The notes: generated by a model from the sequence alone, not told the origin. A DNA stretch of 64,000 nt from Ferruginibacter sp. (GCA_025359625.1 JANYFT010000365.1:1-64000); one strand, 5' to 3'; positions 16,430 through 24,465 are shown, counted from the first letter of the stretch. Made by a program: numbers and translations.

Positions 16430-17713
16430 TTATTGCGTAACCATCGCTCCCAGTATTTTCAAATGCTCATAAAATTCAGGATAAGATTTATTGATGGCTT
16501 CTGCGGCTTCGATAATGATTTCACCATCCGCTTTTAAACCGCCAACAGCACAAGCCATCGCAATACGATGGTCATGATGCGAATGAACCGTAGCACCATT
16601 TACTCCAGTACCTCCTTCAATCAACATCAGGTCATCCTGTAATTTTATAACAATGCCCATTTTACCAAATTCTTCCTGCAGGGTTAATCCACGATTGCTT
16701 TCTTTATGTACCAGCCTCTTAACACCTTCAATAACTGTGGTGCCATTGCAATAAGCTGCCAAAGCAACTAAGGGAGGAAAAAGATCCGGGCAATCTGTGG
16801 CATCAAAATGAAAAGGTTTTAAACCACTGTTTCCATTAGCCGGACTTCCAATATCAATTTGTTTTTCCTGGATAGAAATAGTGCTGCCGCAATCTATCAA
16901 TGCCTGCAAAATAGCTTTGTCGGCTTGTGTAGAAAATGTATCTAATCCTTTTACCGTGATTTGCCCGGCGATAGCGCCTGCTACCAGCAAAAATGCGCCC
17001 CCACTCCAGTCACCTTCAACTGTATAATCAATTGCCCGGTCAACTAAATTGTTAACTGGTTTTATAAGGAAAGATTCGTACTTGTTATTCGTAATATCAT
17101 AGCCAAAATGATTCATCACCTGCAAGGTTAAATCAATGTAAGGCTTACTCTTTAAATTAGTAACCGAAATGGTAACAGGTTGTGTAGCTGCTTTACCATA
17201 AGCCATTAGCAAGCCTGTTAAAAATTGAGAACTCAGCGATCCATCAATGGTTATATCCTTTGGTTGTAACGGCCCTTTTATTTTGATGGGTAGTTTACCT
17301 TTATTCGATTCAATAATGATATCCAGTTGCGGAAAAATTTCATCAAAAAAATCCATGGGTCTTGTTAGCAAACTCCCCGTTCCCTTTATAACGATTAGCT
17401 CTTTGCCCAAAGCAGCTATTGGTGTAAACATCCTGATCCCTAATCCACTTTCACCGCAGTTCATTTCATTGCTTACCGGCTGAACTCCCTTACTGGCAAC
17501 AATTAACCTGTTATTGACGGCTTCAGTTACTGTTGCTCCTAAAATTTTAATTACTTCCAACGCTGCAAGATCATCATTACTTTTTCCTGCATTCTCAATG
17601 GTAGTTTTTCCATTATGCAACAACGCCGCAGCACAAGCCCTTTGCATTGAACTTTTAGAAGTGGGCGCATTAACAGAGCCTGAAATAACTGAAGGCTGAA
17701 TGGTTACGATCAT
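16430..17713 (-). CDS. aroA: 3-phosphoshikimate 1-carboxyvinyltransferase (EPSP synthase)
   Basis: EPSP synthase transfers the enolpyruvyl group of PEP to shikimate-3-phosphate. The duplicated IPT-like fold is evident. N-terminal motifs are SVNAPTSKSSMQRACAAAL and NCGESGLGIRMFTPIAAL; C-terminal motifs are DATDCPDLFPPLVALAAYC, GVKRLVHKESNRG and HHDHRIAMACAVGGLK, with basic residues expected to hold substrate. I use the ATG at 17713 (MIVTIQPS) rather than the ORF start at 17752, since the extra 13 residues do not belong to the family. It sits between aroB and aroC on the same strand. The N-terminal substitution pattern (NAPTSKS instead of the common PGSKS) deserves note when judging inhibitor sensitivity class. 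Confidence 0.94.
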   Translation of the reverse strand: MIVTIQPSVISGSVNAPTSKSSMQRACAAALLHNGKTTIENAGKSNDDLAALEVIKILGATVTEAVNNRLIVASKGVQPVSNEMNCGESGLGIRMFTPIAALGKELIVIKGTGSLLTRPMDFFDEIFPQLDIIIESNKGKLPIKIKGPLQPKDITIDGSLSSQFLTGLLMAYGKAATQPVTISVTNLKSKPYIDLTLQVMNHFGYDITNNKYESFLIKPVNNLVDRAIDYTVEGDWSGGAFLLVAGAIAGQITVKGLDTFSTQADKAILQALIDCGSTISIQEKQIDIGSPANGNSGLKPFHFDATDCPDLFPPLVALAAYCNGTTVIEGVKRLVHKESNRGLTLQEEFGKMGIVIKLQDDLMLIEGGTGVNGATVHSHHDHRIAMACAVGGLKADGEIIIEAAEAINKSYPEFYEHLKILGAMVTQ

Positions 17714-17786
17714 AATTACTATCTGTATTTTCCAAACCGGGTAGCTGATCATCTGTCAAAAAAAAAGCTACTATGCGGTATTCATT

Positions 17787-18839
17787 TTAATGAATTAAAT
17801 TTTCCAGTTCGCTCATTGGGATGGGTTGTATTATAGCATGACCAATTGCATTCAACAGAATAAAATTCATGCTATTGCCCGCCCTCTTCTTATCCATCTT
17901 TAATACTTCCCATATTTTATCTTTATCAAAATCATATTGGGCAGGCAGATGGTATTTTTCCAAAAGTTGTTTTACTTTTTTCAAATCATCAGCCGAAAAA
18001 TTATTGATTGATGCTGATATATGGCAGGCAGCCATCATACCAATACTTACTGCATGGCCATGCGGCAACTGGTACATATTCTCTATGGCGTGCCCGAGGG
18101 TATGGCCAAAATTTAATAATTTCCTATCGCCCTTTTCGAACTCATCATTTACTACAACACTTGTTTTTATCTGCACATTTTTTTCAATCAACGCAGCCAG
18201 TTTATTTTTATCCAATTGAAAACTTTCTATTGATTCAGCCTCCAGCATTGCAAACATCTCTGCGTCTTTTATACAGGCATGCTTTATCACTTCTGCAAAA
18301 CCATTTATCCATTGATGATCGGGTAACGTTTTTAACAGGGCATAATCAAACAATAAAAATTCAGGTTGCTTAATAAGACCCACCAAATTTTTATAGATAC
18401 CGACATCAACGCCATTTTTACCACCGATAGAAGCATCTACCATTGCCAGTATGGTGGTAGGAATAAAACCAAATTTTACCCCACGCATATAGATACTGGC
18501 AGCATAGCCGGTTATATCCGTGACAACACCTCCGCCAATACCAACAATGAAAGTATTTCTGTCAGCATTTTTTGTAATGAGTTCCCCAATGATATAATCT
18601 ACGGTAGCCTGCTGTTTATGTTGCTCACCGGCAGGAAGCACAATGGTTTGCCAGCCACTAAATAATTGCCGGTGAATTTCAAATACATTTTCATCGGTAA
18701 TAAGAATGGTTTGTTGTTTAGAAACAATTTGTTCCAGGTAAGCAAACTCCGCATCAAAATAATAAACACCATTAAAATTGCCTCCCGATGGAAGCGCCTC
18801 TGAAGCACCCGCTAATGACGAAACTTTTATAACTTTCAT
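17787..18839 (-). CDS. aroB: 3-dehydroquinate synthase
   Basis: AroB converts DAHP to 3-dehydroquinate using NAD and a divalent metal. Motifs visible are VLPAGEQHKQ, GIGGGVVTDITGYAASIYMRG (NAD-binding glycine-rich loop), PTTILAMVDASIGGKNGVD, FAEVIKHACIKD, and LLNFGHTLGHAIENM with the metal-binding His residues, followed by HGHAVSIGM. The length of about 350 residues is normal. I prefer the ATG at 18839 (MKVIKVSS) over 18854. It is followed closely by aroA and preceded by the DAHP synthase gene, all on the minus strand. Confidence 0.95.
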   Translation of the reverse strand: MKVIKVSSLAGASEALPSGGNFNGVYYFDAEFAYLEQIVSKQQTILITDENVFEIHRQLFSGWQTIVLPAGEQHKQQATVDYIIGELITKNADRNTFIVGIGGGVVTDITGYAASIYMRGVKFGFIPTTILAMVDASIGGKNGVDVGIYKNLVGLIKQPEFLLFDYALLKTLPDHQWINGFAEVIKHACIKDAEMFAMLEAESIESFQLDKNKLAALIEKNVQIKTSVVVNDEFEKGDRKLLNFGHTLGHAIENMYQLPHGHAVSIGMMAACHISASINNFSADDLKKVKQLLEKYHLPAQYDFDKDKIWEVLKMDKKRAGNSMNFILLNAIGHAIIQPIPMSELENLIH

Positions 18840-18928
18840 AAAGCCAATCCTCAATAAAATAAAAAGCGTTAATAACTAAATCTCTTAAAAGTACCCCCGC
18901 AACAAGAAAAAAATGTAGCAGGATTACT

Positions 18929-20017
18929 TTAAGAATTCATCACTTTATTCTGATGGTTAATACTTTCCAAATGCACCGCATCAAAATACCTGGTAATAAA
19001 ATCCTGGCTTAAACCCAGTGCATCGCCTTTCTTAAAAGCTTTTTGTAAGATATCATTCCAGCGGTTGGTTTGTAAAATAGTGATATTATTAGCTCTTTTG
19101 TATTCACCAATTTTATCAGCAATTTTCATGCGTTGTGCAATCAAAGCCAGCAACTCATCATCTACATGGTTAATCTGCTCTCTCAGGGTAGCCAGTGCCG
19201 TTATGAACTCTTGTTTGTCTGTAGCTTCAGAACGCCAGATCAATGCATCCAGCATTTCTGCCAAACGCTCCGGGGTAATTTGTTGCTTGGCATCGCTCCA
19301 TGCATTGTCAGGATCAATATGGCTTTCAATCATCACGCCATCAAAATCAAGATCAATACTTTTTTGAGATACCGATTGCAAATTGGTCCTGTTACCGCAA
19401 ATATGTGAGGGATCACAAATCAAAATCATTTCAGGAAACCGCCGTTTCATTTCAATGGGCAAATGCCACATTGGTGCGTTACGGTATTCTGTATTTCCAT
19501 AGTTGGAAAATCCGCGATGGATCATACCTACTTGTTTAATACCTGCTTTCTGGATACGTTCAATAGCGCCAGTCCATAATTCAAGATCAGGATTAATAGG
19601 ATTTTTTATTAGCACCGGAATATCCACGCCACGCAGGGCATCTGCTACTTCCTGCACACTAAAAGGGTTCACAGTAGTTCTTGCACCAATCCATAACATA
19701 TCCACATCAAACTGTAATGCATCTTCCACATGTTTGGCGGTAGCCACTTCTACTGTAGTTGGCAGGCCAGTAATTTTTTTTGCCTGCAATAACCATGGTA
19801 ACCCTTTTGTACCGATACCTTCAAACAATCCGGGCTTGGTACGGGGTTTCCATATGCCAGCACGTAAAACATCTACCTTGCCTGTTTTAGCCAGTCTGGT
19901 AGCGGTTTCCAGCATTTGCGTTTCGGTCTCGGCACTGCATGGGCCGCTAATAATTAACGGGCGCTTTGCCCATTTTTCCTGCATTAACTCTTTCATTGTT
20001 TTGTTTTCTGTTTGCAT
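18929..20017 (-). CDS. Bifunctional DAHP synthase / chorismate mutase
   Basis: The protein joins the first committed step of aromatic biosynthesis to chorismate mutase. Residues up to about 260 form a type I beta/KDO8P-like DAHP synthase with PLIISGPCSAETETQ, LRAGIWKPRTKPGLFEGIG, IGARTTVNPFSVQEVADAL and LICDPSHICGNRT. The C-terminal about 95 residues form an AroQ-type chorismate mutase helix bundle beginning LREQINHVDDELLALIAQRMKIADKIGEYKR. The mutase end is expected to act as an allosteric sensor for prephenate or chorismate. I use the ATG at 20017 (MQTENKTMK); an ATG at 20044 is also possible. It follows tyrA and the GNAT gene after a 176-nt spacer that holds a small aromatic-rich ORF. Confidence 0.93.
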   Translation of the reverse strand: MQTENKTMKELMQEKWAKRPLIISGPCSAETETQMLETATRLAKTGKVDVLRAGIWKPRTKPGLFEGIGTKGLPWLLQAKKITGLPTTVEVATAKHVEDALQFDVDMLWIGARTTVNPFSVQEVADALRGVDIPVLIKNPINPDLELWTGAIERIQKAGIKQVGMIHRGFSNYGNTEYRNAPMWHLPIEMKRRFPEMILICDPSHICGNRTNLQSVSQKSIDLDFDGVMIESHIDPDNAWSDAKQQITPERLAEMLDALIWRSEATDKQEFITALATLREQINHVDDELLALIAQRMKIADKIGEYKRANNITILQTNRWNDILQKAFKKGDALGLSQDFITRYFDAVHLESINHQNKVMNS

Positions 20018-20056
20018 TGTAAAATTAGTTTTTGTTACCAACATTTATAATTCTAT

Positions 20057-20176
20057 TTAACATCGTTGTGTCACTCCCTTGTACCGCATACCATCGTGGA
20101 GCATTGAGCAAAGTCGAAATGACCAAACGGTAAATGACCAAAAGTAAATTATTGCGAATACTATTTTTTTCACCAT
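20057..20176 (-). CDS. Small aromatic-rich ORF upstream of DAHP synthase (doubtful)
   Basis: A 39-codon ORF starts at ATG 20176, 17 nt after the GNAT stop, and ends 39 nt before the DAHP synthase start. Residues 7-20 read FAIIYFWSFTVWSF, with seven aromatic residues of all three kinds in fourteen positions. Such a composition before the first aromatic-pathway enzyme recalls a leader peptide. Against this, I find no T-run terminator after it, a TACTTTTG -7-like element lies inside it, and its second half overlaps a repeat-like sequence (TCGACTTTGCTCAATGCTCC). It may be fortuitous. Confidence 0.25.
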   Translation of the reverse strand: MVKKIVFAIIYFWSFTVWSFRLCSMLHDGMRYKGVTQRC

Positions 20177-20193
20177 TAACTATCCACCACTCA

Positions 20194-20634
20194 CTACCTC
20201 CTGTTTAGCCATTCTTCATAACTCATCTCAAATTTTATTTCTTTTGTTCCATGCATGCCTGCTTCTTTCCATCCCTGCATTTCGTAAAATTTCGCTGCCC
20301 TTGTTTCAGGGCTTGTACCTAACCAAATTTTTTCTTTGTTATGTTCAAAATACCAGTCGAGCATAATATCATGCAATCTTTTTCCAATTCCCCTTTTTTC
20401 AAAATCCGGATGAACAAACAAAGCCCAGATATTGTGGTCTTTCAAATCAACAATAGAAAAACCAACTACAACATTATTTGTCAAACAAACCCAGCCCTTA
20501 CCACGGTTAAATAAATATGCTTCGCAATCAGCATCAGTAATCAAGGCAGGGTTGCTTAACCTATTTTCCTTTACTGCATTTCTTACAACCTGTATTTGTT
20601 TTATATCATCAATGTGTGTTTCCCTAAAAATCAT
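20194..20634 (-). CDS. GNAT-family N-acetyltransferase
   Basis: The 146-residue protein has the GNAT fold. The first strand is MIFRETHIDDIKQIQVVRNAV, the central strands include GWVCLTNNVVVGFSIVDL and NIWALFVHPDFEKRGIGKRLHD (the acetyl-CoA pyrophosphate loop with the RGIGKRL signature), and the late segment is YEMQGWKEAG. The start overlaps the tyrA stop by 4 nt (ATGA), so the two are translationally coupled within the aromatic operon. The substrate is unknown; its location could reflect simple hitchhiking or modification of an amino-acid-like metabolite. Confidence 0.85.
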   Translation of the reverse strand: MIFRETHIDDIKQIQVVRNAVKENRLSNPALITDADCEAYLFNRGKGWVCLTNNVVVGFSIVDLKDHNIWALFVHPDFEKRGIGKRLHDIMLDWYFEHNKEKIWLGTSPETRAAKFYEMQGWKEAGMHGTKEIKFEMSYEEWLNRR

Positions 20635-21563
20635 TGCAAAATTCTTTTTATCTTGTTTGCATTCTCCATCAACTCTACCAGATACTCCAGGTTCTCTTTT
20701 TCAAGGCTTGCTTTAAATTTTCTTAACTGCGAAATATGTTCGTTTAATACATCCAGTACATTCTCCCGGTTCTGCATAAAAATGGGCGCCCACATGGCAG
20801 AGTTACTTTTTGCCAAACGAACCGTACTTTCAAAACCACCACCAGCCAGCGCAAAAATAGCATCATCTTCCTTCTCTTTTTCCAATACTGTATTCGCCAA
20901 TGCAAAAGAAGTAATGTGCGATATATGGCTAATGTATGCTGCATGAATATCATGGCTATGTGCATCCATATAAACGATGTTCATGCCAAACGATTTGTAA
21001 ATATTTTCAACACACTTTACAACATCTGCATCGGTTTTTTCTTTTTCACAAATAACGCAAGCCCTTCCTTCAAAAGCTCCTCTCACCGCAGCTTCCGGGC
21101 CACTGTATTCCGTTCCCCACATCGGGTGCGTTGCGATAAAACGGTGGCGCATCGGATGGTCTTTTAATGCATCGCACAAAACAAATTTTGTGGAGCCTGC
21201 ATCAGCTACCATTTGTTTATCCGTTAGCAGATCCATTATTTGTTTCATTACCACCACAGTGGCATCTACCGGAATTGCAACGTAAATAAAATCACTTTGC
21301 TTTACTGCTTCGGCCAATGGCAATGCTTCATCAATTATACCAAGCTCCTTTGCTTTTTGCAAACTTGTTTCGGTTTTGCTTACACCAATTAGTTTTTTTG
21401 CAAAACCTTTTTCCTTCATGGCCAAAGCAAATGAACCGCTTATTAATCCCACGCCTACTATGGTTACAATTAATCCTTCTATTTTCTCCCCGACAGGCAA
21501 AGATCTTTCAGCCGTTGATTGTGTCTGGATCTTTTGTTTAGTGACAGGTTCCTTACTTTCCAT
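20631..21563 (-). CDS. tyrA: Prephenate dehydrogenase
   Basis: This enzyme oxidatively decarboxylates prephenate to 4-hydroxyphenylpyruvate on the tyrosine branch. The NAD-binding motif IVGVGLISGSFALAMKEKG is near residue 36, followed by FIYVAIPVDATVVVMKQI, VADAGSTKFVLCDAL, and the catalytic FIATHPMWGTEYSGP containing the conserved His. The helical C-terminal domain has HDIHAAYISHISHITSFALAN. There is no ACT or chorismate-mutase fusion; the mutase is on the DAHP synthase downstream. The first about 30 residues before LIVTIVG are atypical, so a later start is possible. It lies between the aminotransferase and the GNAT gene. Confidence 0.93.
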   Translation of the reverse strand: MESKEPVTKQKIQTQSTAERSLPVGEKIEGLIVTIVGVGLISGSFALAMKEKGFAKKLIGVSKTETSLQKAKELGIIDEALPLAEAVKQSDFIYVAIPVDATVVVMKQIMDLLTDKQMVADAGSTKFVLCDALKDHPMRHRFIATHPMWGTEYSGPEAAVRGAFEGRACVICEKEKTDADVVKCVENIYKSFGMNIVYMDAHSHDIHAAYISHISHITSFALANTVLEKEKEDDAIFALAGGGFESTVRLAKSNSAMWAPIFMQNRENVLDVLNEHISQLRKFKASLEKENLEYLVELMENANKIKRILQ

Positions 21564-21610
21564 TTAATAAAAATCTTTTACTATTTTTTTTATACAATAT
21601 TGAAAGCATC

Positions 21611-22840
21611 TTACAATATTTTTTTAATCCGCTCATTGGCTTCTGTTATTTTTTCTACACTGCTGCACAAACTTACCCTTACATATTTATCGCCTGCACT
21701 ACCAAAAATTCCGCCAGGGGTAATAAATACATTCGATTCATACAATATTTTATCACTCAGTTCATAACCGTCTTTATATCCATTCGGGATGGCTGCCCAC
21801 ATAAACAATCCAGCCTGCTTTTCATCAAAACTACATTGCAGCAATTGTAGCAATTCAATTACTTTCTCCCGTCTTGCCCTGTACACTTTATTTACTTCGG
21901 TATGAAAGTCTTCATTCAATTGCAATGCTTTGGCCGCCGCTAACTGCAAGGGCAAAAACATACCACTGTCCATATTGCTTTTAAACCGAAGTACTTCATC
22001 AATCCTTTCTTTAGCACCAGCCAGCAAACCAATACGCCAGCCCGCCATGTTATGCGATTTACTTAATGAATTCAATTCTATGGCCACGTCTTTCGCCCCA
22101 TCAACACTTAATAAACTCAAAGGCTCATCATTTAAAATAAAACTATAGGGATTATCGTGTACCAATAAAATCTGGTGTTTTTTAGCAAAGGCTACCAGTT
22201 GTGTAAACAATTCTTTTGTTGGTAACTGTCCCGTTGGCATTTGCGGATAATTTACAAACATCAGCTTCACCTTTTGCAGATCTGTTTTTTCCAGCGCTTC
22301 AAAATCAGGGTACCAATTATTTTCTTTTGTTAGCGTGTACTCCACCACGTTACCACCTGCAATCTTTGCAGCACTTTTGTAAGTTGGGTATCCTGGATTG
22401 GGAATCAATACACCATCGCCTTCATTTACATACGTCATACAAATATGCATGATACCTTCTTTGCTCCCGATTAACGGCAATATTTCTGTATCTGCATTTA
22501 GGATTACATCATACCAATTTTTATACCAGTCACTCACTGCCTTTCTCAGTATCGGGCTGCCTTTATAATTCTGGTATCCATGTTGGTTAGGCTTTATCGC
22601 CTCTTCATGTAATGTCTTAATCACCTCCGGGTTCGGTGGTATATCAGGGCTCCCAATACCCAAATTAATAACCTGTTTGCCGGCCTTGTTCATATCATCT
22701 ATCTCTCTCAGTTTTTGAGAAAAATAATATTCACCAATACCTTCCAATCGCTTTGCTACGTCCATCTGTAAAACGGTGCCCGTTACTAAAGGAGATAGTT
22801 TGGAAGCTGCTGGTATTTTAGAAATTGTTTCGTTGTTCAT
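21611..22840 (-). CDS. PLP-dependent aminotransferase class I/II, likely aromatic/aspartate-type
   Basis: The 409-residue fold-type I aminotransferase has the motifs INLGIGSPDIPPNPEVI, IPNPGYPTYKSAAKIAGG, MFVNYPQMPTGQLPTKE (with the Asn-Pro region altered to Tyr-Pro-Gln), LLVHDNPYSFIL and the PLP-binding Lys in LNSLSKSHNMAGWRIGLLAG. Its location between pheA and tyrA suggests it transaminates phenylpyruvate and 4-hydroxyphenylpyruvate, giving Phe and Tyr. By sequence it could equally be an aspartate, methionine or LL-diaminopimelate-type aminotransferase. It is 41 nt downstream of pheA. Confidence 0.85.
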   Translation of the reverse strand: MNNETISKIPAASKLSPLVTGTVLQMDVAKRLEGIGEYYFSQKLREIDDMNKAGKQVINLGIGSPDIPPNPEVIKTLHEEAIKPNQHGYQNYKGSPILRKAVSDWYKNWYDVILNADTEILPLIGSKEGIMHICMTYVNEGDGVLIPNPGYPTYKSAAKIAGGNVVEYTLTKENNWYPDFEALEKTDLQKVKLMFVNYPQMPTGQLPTKELFTQLVAFAKKHQILLVHDNPYSFILNDEPLSLLSVDGAKDVAIELNSLSKSHNMAGWRIGLLAGAKERIDEVLRFKSNMDSGMFLPLQLAAAKALQLNEDFHTEVNKVYRARREKVIELLQLLQCSFDEKQAGLFMWAAIPNGYKDGYELSDKILYESNVFITPGGIFGSAGDKYVRVSLCSSVEKITEANERIKKIL

Positions 22841-22881
22841 TGATTAAATATTGTTGATAGACATCCTTAAATAATTATTGA

Positions 22882-23817
22882 TCATGCCAGACTTTTTGAA
22901 ACGGCTGCCTGAATTGATGAAGCAGGAGTGGAAAGATGCTTACCATTTTTATACACTCCATATATTTTTACTTCTTCTGTAATGGGTTCTATCTTTTTAA
23001 TCACTTTATAAAATTGTTCAACACTATCAAACTCAACATCTGCGTGAAAAGAATATTTAAAGTCGCTGCCCGGGATAGGGAATGATTGCAATTTACTCAG
23101 GTTTATTCCAGCATCAGCAATTTTGGTAAGCACTTTAGCCAGGCTGCCTTTTGAATGATCGGTATGAAAGTTAATAGAAGCTTTGTCGGCGTCAATAATT
23201 TCTTTAAAGTCTCCGGCTCTTTGCAATATTAAAAAGCGGGTGTAATTATTTTTAAGCGTATGAATATTAGGCGCAATAATATCAAGATCATAAATTTCTG
23301 CGGCCAGCTTGCTTGCTATTGCAGCCACATGCTTGCTGCGGTGCTGGTGTACTTGTTTGGCGCTAAGTGCCGTATCTTCTTTCTCTACCAGTTTCCAATT
23401 GTATTTATCTAAAAAACCAAAGCATTGCTGAATGGCCATAGGGTGAGAATGTACTTCATTGATGTCTGCCAATTGCACACCTGGGTTTACCATTAAATGC
23501 TGGTTGATCTGTAAATAAACTTCGCCAATAATAGTAAGATCGCTTTTTTGCAATAAATTGTAATTTGGTAAAATGCTGCCGGCAATAGAATTTTCTATGG
23601 CCATTATGCCTCCATTACTTTGCATTTTATCGCTGGCAATATTTATCACTTCACGAAAAGTAGAGCAGCAAACAACTTCCACATTTTTGCCGAAAAAATG
23701 CCTTGCTGCTTCCTGGTGAAAACATCCTTCAAAGCCTTGTATAGATACTTTATGCCCACTTCCGTTCCCGGTGTTATTTGTATCAGTAATATTGCCGGAA
23801 TTGTGCTGATTGCTCAT
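22882..23817 (-). CDS. pheA: Prephenate dehydratase
   Basis: Prephenate dehydratase makes phenylpyruvate on the phenylalanine branch. The 311-residue protein has the PDT domain beginning VSIQGFEGCFHQEAARHFFG, the segment GGIMAIENSIAGSILPNYNLL, and the catalytic TRF motif in LKNNYTRFLILQRAG. A C-terminal ACT domain with KGSLAKVLTKIADAGINLSKLQSFP is expected to bind Phe for feedback inhibition. It is the first structural gene of the pheA-to-aroC operon. An intrinsic terminator that can be replaced by an antiterminator lies about 60-90 nt upstream and follows a Phe/Tyr-rich leader peptide, so transcription attenuation is very likely. Confidence 0.95.
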   Translation of the reverse strand: MSNQHNSGNITDTNNTGNGSGHKVSIQGFEGCFHQEAARHFFGKNVEVVCCSTFREVINIASDKMQSNGGIMAIENSIAGSILPNYNLLQKSDLTIIGEVYLQINQHLMVNPGVQLADINEVHSHPMAIQQCFGFLDKYNWKLVEKEDTALSAKQVHQHRSKHVAAIASKLAAEIYDLDIIAPNIHTLKNNYTRFLILQRAGDFKEIIDADKASINFHTDHSKGSLAKVLTKIADAGINLSKLQSFPIPGSDFKYSFHADVEFDSVEQFYKVIKKIEPITEEVKIYGVYKNGKHLSTPASSIQAAVSKSLA

Positions 23818-23876
23818 TTACCACTAATTTAAATAGCTGTCTTTATATATATTGTTCTTTATGTCTTAGCTATAAA

Positions 23877-23905
23877 CAAAAATCCCGACCTATTTAGCCG
23901 GGATT
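23877..23905 (-). terminator. Attenuator terminator of the pheA operon
   Basis: The minus strand reads AATCCCG-N11-CGGGATT followed by TTTG TTT: a 7-bp perfect stem extended by wobble pairs, with a T-rich tail, located between the leader peptide and pheA. Its 5-prime arm plus the preceding bases (AAAAGAATCCCG) can instead pair with CGGGAGTCTTTT at the end of the leader ORF, 11 of 12 positions. This makes it a conditional rather than constitutive terminator. Confidence 0.85.
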
Positions 23906-23940
23906 CTTTTTATGTTAATCTGTTTTTATTTTTTCAGTGC

Positions 23941-24015
23941 TTAACAAAAGACTCCCGTTCTATTTTTAAAATAGAAACTAAAATAAAATCGGGTGTTTGT
24001 TGTTATATTTTTCAT
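23941..24015 (-). CDS. Phe/Tyr-rich leader peptide of the aromatic operon (pheL-like)
   Basis: A 24-codon ORF too short for the ORF track starts at ATG 24015 and ends at TAA 23941. Residues 9-16 read RFYFSFYF: four Phe and two Tyr codons in seven consecutive positions after Arg, with another Phe near the end. It begins just downstream of a promoter and lies upstream of pheA with a terminator between them. Four segments can alternate: segment 1 (ACACCCG, before the F/Y codons), segment 2 (CGGGAGTCTTTT, last codons), segment 3 and segment 4 (terminator arms). Ribosome stalling on F/Y codons would free segment 2 to pair with segment 3. This is the textbook arrangement of ribosome-mediated attenuation. 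Confidence 0.85.
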   Translation of the reverse strand: MKNITTNTRFYFSFYFKNRTGVFC

Positions 24016-24023
24016 TTGAAAAT

Positions 24024-24054
24024 CGAAAGTAGGGCAATAAATTGAATCAGCCAA
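24024..24054 (-). promoter_or_regulatory. Promoter of the pheA attenuator-aromatic operon
   Basis: On the minus strand TTG (24052-24054) is followed after 20 nt by TACTTTCG (24024-24031), one mismatch from TAnnTTTG. The predicted start lies only a few bases before the leader ATG, so the leader peptide message would be nearly leaderless. Confidence 0.65.
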
Positions 24055-24140
24055 TATTTTTCCAATAATTATCTGGATAGTTTGAAAAAATATCATTGAA
24101 CCTGCAATTTGCTTTAATATTTTTTACATGACATAATATT

Positions 24141-24168
24141 AAAATAGACGCCCCTAAGAATAGGGGCG
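24141..24168 (-). terminator. Terminator after the small lipoprotein gene
   Basis: CGCCCCTA-AGAA-TAGGGGCG is a perfect 8-bp hairpin. On the minus strand it is followed by a T-rich tract (TCTATTTTAAT). It lies about 80 nt after the lipoprotein stop and isolates the aromatic-operon promoter from upstream transcription. Confidence 0.7.
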
Positions 24169-24246
24169 ACTTTAACGATTGCTTGCCATATGAAAATTTT
24201 TATATAAAACCGGTGTTATTTACAAGCAACCTAACCGGCCTGATCA

Positions 24247-24465
24247 TTACATTTTTTTAGCTGAATCCATTTTCTTATCCATCTTCTTTGCAGCAGAATC
24301 AATTTTAACAGCAGCAGAATCTATCTTCTCAATTGCAGGAGTTGCAGCTTTAATTGAATCAGCAATTCTTGCAGAATCAATAGAAGTTGTTGCAGGTGTT
24401 TCTGTAGAATTGTTACAAGCTGTAAAAGAAGCAGCGATAGCTAATACGAAAAGTACTTTTTTCAT
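24247..24465 (-). CDS. Small lipoprotein with repetitive Asp-Ser-Ala-Lys helix
   Basis: The 72-residue product begins MKKVLFVLAIAASFTACNN, a signal peptide with lipobox FTAC and a Cys at 17, so it should be a membrane-anchored lipoprotein. The mature part is low complexity, with repeated SID/IDSAA and DSAKKMDKKMDSAKKM, a pattern expected to form an extended charged helix. Small lipoproteins like this are common in Bacteroidota; the role may be structural, comparable in kind to envelope-tethering helices, but this is not shown. It is divergent from the sigma-factor gene and is monocistronic, with a hairpin downstream. Confidence 0.75.
   Translation of the reverse strand: MKKVLFVLAIAASFTACNNSTETPATTSIDSARIADSIKAATPAIEKIDSAAVKIDSAAKKMDKKMDSAKKM

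Noticed and set aside
19503-20060. 185-codon plus-strand ORF
   Set aside because: Antisense to the DAHP synthase-chorismate mutase gene, whose motifs are unmistakable; no motifs of its own.
20045-20140. Insertion sequence remnant in the GNAT-DAHPS spacer
   Set aside because: There is a repeat-like stretch (TCGACTTTGCTCAATGCTCC) but no inverted ends or transposase fragment.
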